Shown here in pieces: positions 8,577-14,814 of a DNA stretch of 14,814 nt; the stretch's first letter is position 1, and every line of letters begins with the position of its first letter. The translations under genes were made by a program, and so were the position numbers. Source of the stretch: Rhodocyclaceae bacterium (GTDB taxonomy: Bacteria; Pseudomonadota; Gammaproteobacteria; Burkholderiales; Rhodocyclaceae); the NCBI GenBank assembly GCA_030682595.1, contig JAUXNZ010000102.1:1-14814 (forward strand), written 5' to 3'. The notes under the pieces were generated by a model. That model had not been told where the DNA came from. It worked only from the letters and a program-made list of their open reading frames with translations, and made no database searches.

Positions 8577-10037
8577 TCAGCGTGGCAGGGTGCTTGTCCC
8601 CATCAGGAACTCATCGACCGCGCGGGCGCACTGGCGGCCTTCGCGGATCGCCCAGACCACCAGCGACTGGCCGCGGCGCATGTCGCCGGCGGCGAAGACC
8701 TTGGCGACATTGGTGGCGTAGCAACCCCGGCCGTCGGTCGTGGCGCTGGCGTTGCCGCGCGCGTCTTTCACCACGCCGAAGCCGTCGAGCACCGCGGCGA
8801 TCGGCTGGGTGAAGCCCATCGCGAGAAAAACGAGGTCGGCGCGAACTTCGAACGCGCTGCCGGGAACTTCGGTCATCTTGCCGCCCTGCCAGTCCAGGCG
8901 CACGCACTTGAGCGCTTTCAGTTTGCCTTTTTCTCCGATGAATTCCTTGGTGGCAACGGACCAGTCGCGCGCGCAGCCTTCATCGTGCGACGACGAGGTG
9001 CGCAATTTACTTGGCCAATACGGCCAGGTAAGCGGCTTGTCCTCTTCCGCGGGCGGGCGCGGCATCAATTCGAACTGGGTGACGCTGGCGGCGCCGTGGC
9101 GGTTGGCGGTGCCGACGCAATCGGAACCGGTGTCGCCACCGCCGATCACGACGACATGCTTGCCGCGGGCCGAGATCGGGTTCTTCTTTCCACCACCGAC
9201 TTCCCGGTTTTGCGGAATAAGAAATTCGAGCGCGAAATGCACACCCTCAAGTTCGCGGCCGGGAGCCGGCAGGTCGCGCGGGGTTTCGGCACCACCCGCC
9301 AGGATGACCGCGTCGAACTCCCGCAACACGCGCTGCGGCGCAATAACCCGCACGGCATCATTGGCAATGCCCGGCGGCAGGACGGTGCCGATCAGCGTGC
9401 GGGTGAGGAATTTGACGCCCTCCTCCTGCAGTTGCGCCATGCGCCAGTCGATCAGCCGCTTGTCGAGCTTGAAGTCGGGAATGCCATAGCGCAACAGGCC
9501 GCCGACCTGGTCGTTCTTTTCGAAAACCGTGACCTGGTGGCCGACGCGCGCCAGTTGCTGGGCGGCGGCGAGGCCGGCGGGGCCGGAGCCGACGACGGCG
9601 ACCGTTTTGCCGGTCAACCGCGCGGCCGGTTGCGGCAGCACCCAGCCGTTTTCGCCGGCCTTGTCGATGATGGCGCGTTCGAGCGACTTGATGCCGACCG
9701 GCGCGGCGTTGATGCCGAGCGTGCAGGCTGCCTCGCAGGGCGCCGGACAGATGCGTCCGGTCAATTCGGGGAAGTTGTTGGTCGAGTGCAGGATTGCGCT
9801 GGCGGCACGCCAGTTGCCGCGATACACCGCGTCGTTGAAGTCCGGGATGTTGTTGTTGACCGGGCAGCCGCTGTTGCAGAAGGGAATGCCGCAATCCATG
9901 CAACGCGCCCCCTGCACCTTTGCGCCGGCATCATCCAGGTGGACGACGAATTCCTGATAGTGCTTGAGCCGCTCCGCGACGGGCGCGTAGCCTTCCGCCA
10001 GACGTTCGAATTCCAGAAAACCGGTTGGCTTGCCCAT
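8577..10037 (-). CDS. gltD: Glutamate synthase (NADPH) small subunit GltD
   Basis: This 486-residue subunit takes electrons from NADPH through FAD and passes them via Fe-S clusters to GltB for glutamate synthesis. The N-terminal cluster domain has C46, C49, C54 and C58 (CMDCGIPFCNSGCP) and C97, C101 and C105 (ICPAPCEAAC). The FAD Rossmann fold is VVGSGPAG (148-155) and the NADPH fold is VIGGGDTG (297-304). A C-terminal GDMRRGQSLVVWAIREGR motif contacts the flavin. The start is ATG 10037 rather than the in-frame GTG at 10040, because GGAGGT lies 6 nt before the ATG but only 3 nt before the GTG. The ATG overlaps the gltB stop by one base (TGATG), so the two subunits should be made together. The gene ends with TGATAA. 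No odd residues were seen in the motifs. Confidence 0.97.
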   Translation of the reverse strand: MGKPTGFLEFERLAEGYAPVAERLKHYQEFVVHLDDAGAKVQGARCMDCGIPFCNSGCPVNNNIPDFNDAVYRGNWRAASAILHSTNNFPELTGRICPAPCEAACTLGINAAPVGIKSLERAIIDKAGENGWVLPQPAARLTGKTVAVVGSGPAGLAAAQQLARVGHQVTVFEKNDQVGGLLRYGIPDFKLDKRLIDWRMAQLQEEGVKFLTRTLIGTVLPPGIANDAVRVIAPQRVLREFDAVILAGGAETPRDLPAPGRELEGVHFALEFLIPQNREVGGGKKNPISARGKHVVVIGGGDTGSDCVGTANRHGAASVTQFELMPRPPAEEDKPLTWPYWPSKLRTSSSHDEGCARDWSVATKEFIGEKGKLKALKCVRLDWQGGKMTEVPGSAFEVRADLVFLAMGFTQPIAAVLDGFGVVKDARGNASATTDGRGCYATNVAKVFAAGDMRRGQSLVVWAIREGRQCARAVDEFLMGTSTLPR

Positions 10038-13000
10038 CACGCCACCTCCTTCAACTGACCGGCGGCAATTTCTTTGAGCGCGCGGCGATATTCATTCGGA
10101 AACACCTTGACGAACCGGGCACGGAACGTCGGCCAATCGGCCAGCACACGCTCGGCCATTGCACTGCCGGTCTCGTCCCGATGCTTTTCGACCAGGGCTT
10201 TGAGCAAAATCTCGTCGGCCATGCCCTTGTGGCGAGTGCCGTCATCCGCTTGGCCGGCGGCCGGCAGCACCTGCTCAAGGGCCACCATCGCGGTGTTGCA
10301 GTGCTTGGCAAAGGCTTCGTCCATGTCGAGCACATAGGCAATCCCGCCCGACATGCCGGCGGCAAAATTACGGCCGGTCCGGCCCAGCACGACCACGGTG
10401 CCCCCGGTCATGTATTCGCAACAGTGATCGCCGGCGCCTTCGACCACCGCGGTGGCGCCGGAGTTGCGCACGCAGAAGCGCTCGCCAGCCACCCCGCGAA
10501 AGTAGACTTCGCCTTCGGTGGCGCCATACAAAACGGTATTGCCGACAATGATGTTCGCATCGGGCGCGCCCTTGAATCCCTCCGGCGGCTTGACGACGAT
10601 CTTGCCGCCGGACAGCCCCTTGCCGACGTAGTCGTTGGCCTCGCCGGTCAATTCCAGCGTGATGCCGCGCGCCAGAAAAGCGCCGAAACTCTGGCCGGCG
10701 ATGCCGGTCAGGCGGACATGGATGCTGTTGTCGGGCAGCCCGGCATGGCCGTGGCGGCGGGCGACTTCGTGCGACAGCATGGCGCCGACCGTGCGGTTGC
10801 TGTTCCTGACCGCCATGGCGAAGCTGACGGGCTGGCCATGTTCGAGCGCCGGCTGGGCGCGGGCGATCAACTGGTGGTCGAGCGCGCCGGCGATGTTGTG
10901 ATCCTGGGTTTCGCAATGGGCGCGCGCCACGCCGTCGCCGACGGCGGGCATGTGGAAGATGCGCGAGAAATCGAGGCCGCGCGCCTTCCAGTGGAGAACG
11001 CCTTCGCGCATGTCCAGCAGGTCGGAGCGGCCGATCAGCTCGGAGAAGTTGCGGATGCCCATTTCCGCCATGATGCGGCGAACCTCTTCGGCGACGAAGA
11101 AGAAGTAATTGACCACATGCTCGGGCTGGCCGGTGAAGCGCCGCCGTAGCACCGGATCCTGCGTCGCGACGCCGACTGGGCAGGTATTCAGGTGGCACTT
11201 GCGCATCATGATGCAGCCTTCGACCACCAGCGGGGCCGTGGCGAAGCCGAACTCATCGGCGCCGAGCAAGGCGCCGATGACCACGTCGCGGCCGGTCTTG
11301 ATCTGGCCATCGACCTGCACGCGAACCCGGCCGCGCAGGCGGTTTTGCACCAGCGTCTGCTGCGTTTCGGCAAGCCCCAGTTCCCACGGCGAACCGGCAT
11401 GCCTGATCGATGACAGGGGCGACGCGCCCGTGCCGCCGTCGAAGCCGGCAATGACAATGTGGTCAGCCTTGGCCTTGGCGACGCCGGCGGCCACGGTGCC
11501 GACGCCGACTTCGGACACCAGCTTGACCGAGATCGAGGCCCGCGGGTTGGCGTTCTTGAGATCATGGATCAGTTGCGCCAGGTCTTCGATGGAGTAGATG
11601 TCATGGTGCGGCGGCGGCGAAATCAGGCCGACGCCCGGCACCGAGTGGCGCAGCATGCCAATGTAGTCGGAAACCTTGTGGCCGGGCAGCTGGCCGCCTT
11701 CGCCGGGCTTGGCGCCCTGGGCCATCTTGATCTGGATCTGGTCGGCATTGGCCAGATATTCGGCGGTGACGCCGAAACGTCCCGAAGCGACCTGCTTGAT
11801 CGCGGAGCGCAGGGAATCACCCTCCAGAAGCGGGGTGTCGCGCTCGATGCGGTTGGCGCCGAGGACGCTGGCCGCCGTCTCGCCAGCGCCGACTTTTCTG
11901 AAGCGGCGCGGATCCTCGCCACCCTCGCCGGTATTCGACTTGCCGCCGATGCGGTTCATGGCGATGGCGAGCGTGCTATGCGCTTCCGTCGAGATGCTGC
12001 CCAGCGACATGGCACCCGTGGCGAAGCGCTTGACGATTTCGCTGGCCGGCTCGACTTCGTCGAGCGCAATGGGTGCACCGTGTGCGCCGGCCGGCTTGAT
12101 CTCGAACAGGCCACGCAGCGTCATGTGGCGCTGGCTCTGGTCGTTGATGAGCCGCGCATACTCCTGGTAGGTCTCGAACTGCCCAGAGCGGGTCGCATGC
12201 TGCAGCTTGGCGATGGCGTCCGGTGTCCACATGTGTTCTTCACCGCGCACGCGGAAAGCATATTCGCCGCCCACGTCGAGCATGTTGTCCAGCACCGGGT
12301 CATTGCCGAAGGCGGCCGCGTGGGTGTTCAGCGTCTCCATCGCCACCTCCTGCATGCCGATGCCCTCGATCTTCGTCGACGTGCCGGTGAAATAGCGCGC
12401 GACGAAATCCGACGACAGGCCGACCGCCTCGAAGATTTGCGAGCCGCAATAGGACTGGTAAGTGGAGATGCCCATCTTCGACATTACTTTCATCAGGCCC
12501 TTGCCGATGGCCTTGATGTAGCGCTTGTGACACTCGTCGGCCGCGGGCTTCCCAGGTAGCGTCGGCGCCAGGGCGTCGAGGCTGGCGAAGGCCAGCCAGG
12601 GATGGATCGACTCGGCGCCATAGCCCGCCAGCAGGGCGAAATGATGCACCTCGCGCGCGTCGCCGGTTTCGACCAGCAGGCTGCACGCGGTGCGCAGGCC
12701 CGCCTTGACCAGGTATTGGTGCACGGCGGAGCAAGCGAGCAGCGAGGGGATCGCGACACGCTCGGCATCGACATTGCGGTCGGAAAGGATGATGACGTTG
12801 CTGCCTTGGCCGACGGCCCGTTCGGCGGATACGCAGACCTGGTAGAGCGCATGACTCAGGCCGACCGGCCCCGCGGCGGCCGGCGTGGTGATATCGATCA
12901 CCCGCGAGCGGAAAATGCCGTCGGTCAAAGAGTCGATCTGCTTCAGCTTGGCCATGGTGGCCGGCGCCAGAATCGGTTGCAGCACCTCGAGGCGCGGCAT

Positions 13001-14740
13001 CGGCTGGCTTTCGTTGATCTCCAGCAGGTTGGGGTTGGGACTGACCAGCGAGATCAGCGACATGACGATTTCCTCGCGGATCGGATCGATCGGCGGGTTG
13101 GTCACCTGGGCGAACAACTGCTTGAAATAATTGAACAGCAGCTTGTTGCGGTTCGACAGGATCGGCAATGCGGTGTCACTGCCCATCGACCCGGTCGCCT
13201 CCTCGCCATTGACGGCCATGGGTTCGAGCACGAACTTGAGGTCTTCCTGCGTATAGCCGAAGGCCTGCTGCAGGTCGAGCAGCGGCGCGCCCAACTTTTC
13301 CTCGCTCACGACCTCGGGCATCGCATCGACATAATGGCGCGACTGCTCGATCCAGCGGCGGTACGGTTTCGCCTGGGCCAGCGTGTGCTTGATCTCCTCG
13401 TCGCTGATGATGCGGCCCTCTTCGAGATCGATCAGCAGCATCTTGCCGGGCTGCAGGCGCCACTTCTTTACGATGCGCTCCTCGGCGATCGGCAACACGC
13501 CGGTCTCGGAGGCCAGCACCACCAGGTCGTCGTCGGTCACCAGATAGCGGGCCGGCCGCAAGCCATTGCGGTCGAGCGTGGCGCCGATCTGCCGGCCGTC
13601 GGTGAAGGCCACCGCCGCCGGACCGTCCCACGGCTCCATCAGCGCCATGTGATATTCATAAAAAGCGCGACGATCCTCGTCCATCAGCGGGTTGCCGGCC
13701 CAGGCTTCGGGGATCAGCATCATCATGGCGTGCGGCAGGCTGTAGCCGCCCATCACCAGGAGCTCCAGCGCATTGTCGAAGCTGGCGGAATCGGACTGGC
13801 CGTCGTAAATCAGCGGCCAGATTTTTTCCAAATCCTCGCCGAACAACGGCGAGGAGATATTGTGCTCGCGGGCGCGAATCCAGTTCACATTGCCGCGCAG
13901 GGTGTTGATCTCGCCGTTGTGGGCGATCATGCGGAAGGGATGGGCGAGGTCCCAGGTCGGGAAGGTGTTGGTCGAGAAGCGCTGATGCACCAGCGCCAGC
14001 GCCGAATCCACGCGCTCGTCTTGCAGATCGAGAAAGTATTCGCCGACCTGATTGGCCAGCAGCATACCCTTGTAAATGATCGTGCGCGTCGACAGCGAAG
14101 GGACGTAGAACATCTTCACATCCGGCAGCCTGAGCGCCTGAATGGCGTGGCCCGAGGCCTTGCGCACGATGAACAGCTTGCGCTCCAGCGCAGCGCAATC
14201 GTTGGGCGCAGCGCCCGCTGCGCCGGCGGATCCCGTAGCGCCGGCGGCACCATTGGCTTCCCAGCCGATAAACACCTGGCGAATGACCGGCTCGCGCTCC
14301 CGCGCCATCGCGGCCAGTCCGGAATTGTCGCGTGGCACGTCGCGCCAGCCGATCAGCTTCAGACCCTCATAGCGGATCGTGCGTTCGATGGCCGCCTCGC
14401 AGGCGCGCCGGCTGGCAGCGCCGGGCGGCAGGAACATCATCCCCACGCCATAGGCGCCCGGCGGCGGCAGATCGATGCCCCGCGCCGCCAGTTCGGCACG
14501 GAAAAAACCGTCGGGAATCTGGATCAGGATGCCAGCGCCGTCGCCCAGCAGCGGGTCATACCCCGTGGCGCCGCGATGTTCGAGATTCTTGAGGATCTGC
14601 AGCCCCTGCTCGACAATCGCATGACTCTTCTGGTTCTTGATGTGGGCGACAAAGCCGACGCCGCAGGCGTCGTGCTCAAAGGCAGGGTCGTAGAGACCGA
14701 CGGTTGGGCCGTCGAGACCCGGCTGCGCGGGGTTTTCCAT
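10037..14740 (-). CDS. gltB: Glutamate synthase (NADPH) large subunit GltB
   Basis: This 1567-residue subunit hydrolyses glutamine and channels ammonia to 2-oxoglutarate on FMN, giving two glutamates per cycle with GltD. Cys26 (HDACGVGF) is the expected nucleophile after removal of a 25-residue propeptide. The class II glutaminase domain runs from there to about 430, followed by the central domain. The FMN/synthase domain contains SEVGVGTVAAGV and FDGGTGASPLSS (about 1065-1125). The 3Fe-4S cysteines C1182 and C1187, with C1176 before them, show the C-x5-C-x4-C spacing known for GltB. The C-terminal part is the Gly-rich beta-helix (GATEGEVYFRGVAGERF). The start at 14740 has AGGA 7 nt upstream and a promoter beyond. 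A roughly 18-residue Gly/Ala-rich stretch at about 160-179 is not expected in the family and overlies a DNA repeat. The gene heads the likely operon. Confidence 0.97.
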   Translation of the reverse strand: MENPAQPGLDGPTVGLYDPAFEHDACGVGFVAHIKNQKSHAIVEQGLQILKNLEHRGATGYDPLLGDGAGILIQIPDGFFRAELAARGIDLPPPGAYGVGMMFLPPGAASRRACEAAIERTIRYEGLKLIGWRDVPRDNSGLAAMAREREPVIRQVFIGWEANGAAGATGSAGAAGAAPNDCAALERKLFIVRKASGHAIQALRLPDVKMFYVPSLSTRTIIYKGMLLANQVGEYFLDLQDERVDSALALVHQRFSTNTFPTWDLAHPFRMIAHNGEINTLRGNVNWIRAREHNISSPLFGEDLEKIWPLIYDGQSDSASFDNALELLVMGGYSLPHAMMMLIPEAWAGNPLMDEDRRAFYEYHMALMEPWDGPAAVAFTDGRQIGATLDRNGLRPARYLVTDDDLVVLASETGVLPIAEERIVKKWRLQPGKMLLIDLEEGRIISDEEIKHTLAQAKPYRRWIEQSRHYVDAMPEVVSEEKLGAPLLDLQQAFGYTQEDLKFVLEPMAVNGEEATGSMGSDTALPILSNRNKLLFNYFKQLFAQVTNPPIDPIREEIVMSLISLVSPNPNLLEINESQPMPRLEVLQPILAPATMAKLKQIDSLTDGIFRSRVIDITTPAAAGPVGLSHALYQVCVSAERAVGQGSNVIILSDRNVDAERVAIPSLLACSAVHQYLVKAGLRTACSLLVETGDAREVHHFALLAGYGAESIHPWLAFASLDALAPTLPGKPAADECHKRYIKAIGKGLMKVMSKMGISTYQSYCGSQIFEAVGLSSDFVARYFTGTSTKIEGIGMQEVAMETLNTHAAAFGNDPVLDNMLDVGGEYAFRVRGEEHMWTPDAIAKLQHATRSGQFETYQEYARLINDQSQRHMTLRGLFEIKPAGAHGAPIALDEVEPASEIVKRFATGAMSLGSISTEAHSTLAIAMNRIGGKSNTGEGGEDPRRFRKVGAGETAASVLGANRIERDTPLLEGDSLRSAIKQVASGRFGVTAEYLANADQIQIKMAQGAKPGEGGQLPGHKVSDYIGMLRHSVPGVGLISPPPHHDIYSIEDLAQLIHDLKNANPRASISVKLVSEVGVGTVAAGVAKAKADHIVIAGFDGGTGASPLSSIRHAGSPWELGLAETQQTLVQNRLRGRVRVQVDGQIKTGRDVVIGALLGADEFGFATAPLVVEGCIMMRKCHLNTCPVGVATQDPVLRRRFTGQPEHVVNYFFFVAEEVRRIMAEMGIRNFSELIGRSDLLDMREGVLHWKARGLDFSRIFHMPAVGDGVARAHCETQDHNIAGALDHQLIARAQPALEHGQPVSFAMAVRNSNRTVGAMLSHEVARRHGHAGLPDNSIHVRLTGIAGQSFGAFLARGITLELTGEANDYVGKGLSGGKIVVKPPEGFKGAPDANIIVGNTVLYGATEGEVYFRGVAGERFCVRNSGATAVVEGAGDHCCEYMTGGTVVVLGRTGRNFAAGMSGGIAYVLDMDEAFAKHCNTAMVALEQVLPAAGQADDGTRHKGMADEILLKALVEKHRDETGSAMAERVLADWPTFRARFVKVFPNEYRRALKEIAAGQLKEVA
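10044..10049 (-). promoter_or_regulatory. Strong ribosome binding site of gltD inside gltB
   Basis: GGAGGT on the minus strand lies within the last sense codons of gltB (encoding KEVA) and ends 6 nt before the gltD ATG. It decides between ATG 10037 and GTG 10040 and allows gltD translation independent of or coupled to gltB. Confidence 0.75.
14204..14249. repeat. Palindrome plus imperfect 18-bp direct repeat in gltB
   Basis: GGGCGC-A-GCGCCC (14204-14216) is a perfect 13-bp dyad. It is followed by two 18-bp units, 14214-14231 and 14232-14249, that share GCGCCGGCGG and differ at four positions. The region encodes a Gly/Ala-rich loop within the GltB glutaminase domain. It may be replication slippage or a degenerate REP-like insertion; high GC makes short repeats here less striking than those in glmS. 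Confidence 0.55.
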
Positions 14741-14747
14741 GATGTAT

Positions 14748-14751
14748 TCCT
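14748..14751 (-). promoter_or_regulatory. Ribosome binding site of gltB
   Basis: AGGA on the minus strand lies 7 nt before the ATG at 14740 and supports that start, which leaves a 25-residue propeptide before the catalytic Cys26. Confidence 0.6.
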
Positions 14752-14778
14752 AGCGGTGCGGCCAAAAGTGAACCGCAA

Positions 14779-14807
14779 AATATACCCGGAATCACCTTAC
14801 GGCTCAA
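14779..14807 (-). promoter_or_regulatory. Putative sigma70 promoter of the gltBD-glmUS block
   Basis: On the minus strand, TTGAGC (14802-14807) and TATATT (14779-14784) are spaced by 17 nt. Transcription would start near 14772, giving a leader of about 31 nt containing the AGGA ribosome site. This is the only clear promoter ahead of the seven tightly packed genes. No operator dyad is evident in the short visible region, and the window ends at 14814, so upstream regulatory sites could be missing. Confidence 0.55.
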
Positions 14808-14814
14808 CACCCTC

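Noticed and set aside
11040..11075. GCGGA/TTTCCGC inverted repeat in gltB resembling the glmS palindrome
   Set aside because: It encodes the expected AEMGIRNF segment with no extra residues, and the stem is only 5 bp, so it is likely coincidence.

Overview
The window is GC-rich bacterial DNA in which every gene I can support lies on the minus strand. Seven complete genes fill roughly 259-14740, and an eighth runs off the left edge. The protein sequences (long GltD, the EF-G paralogue with DTPGYPDF, the GGDEF-EAL C-terminus) look betaproteobacterial, perhaps Rhodocyclales-like. That placement is by recognition only; no search was run.

In transcription order (right to left) the layout is as follows. 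A sigma70-type promoter at 14779-14807 precedes gltB and gltD, the glutamate synthase subunits. Then come glmU and glmS (UDP-GlcNAc synthesis), a divergent EF-G-like GTPase, a PhnD-type periplasmic solute-binding protein and a membrane-bound GGDEF-EAL protein. Junctions are tight: 1-nt overlap, 15, 4 and 31 nt gaps, 4-nt overlap, 13 nt gap. One long transcription unit is therefore plausible. A 77-nt gap (182-258) then holds a good promoter for a small secreted Cys/His protein that is cut by the window edge.

Functionally, the first half is a glutamine-use block: GltB and GlmS both use an N-terminal cysteine glutaminase domain. GltBD makes glutamate, and GlmS/GlmU make glucosamine-6-P and UDP-GlcNAc for peptidoglycan, LPS and possibly matrix sugars. 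The second half looks like signalling: an orphan binding protein with no permease or ATPase next to a c-di-GMP enzyme with a periplasmic sensor region suggests a ligand-sensing pair.

The most unusual signal is a set of short palindromic or tandem DNA elements sitting in frame inside conserved housekeeping genes. glmS carries two (a 27-bp tandem hairpin array in the interdomain region and a 24-bp palindrome), glmU carries one with the same GCGGAA/TTCCGC arm ends, and gltB carries a palindrome plus an 18-bp repeat. All fall where the protein has extra residues compared with the family as I remember it. They look like REP/MITE-type elements tolerated as peptide insertions. I saw no rRNA, tRNA, CRISPR array, transposase or convincing intrinsic terminator.
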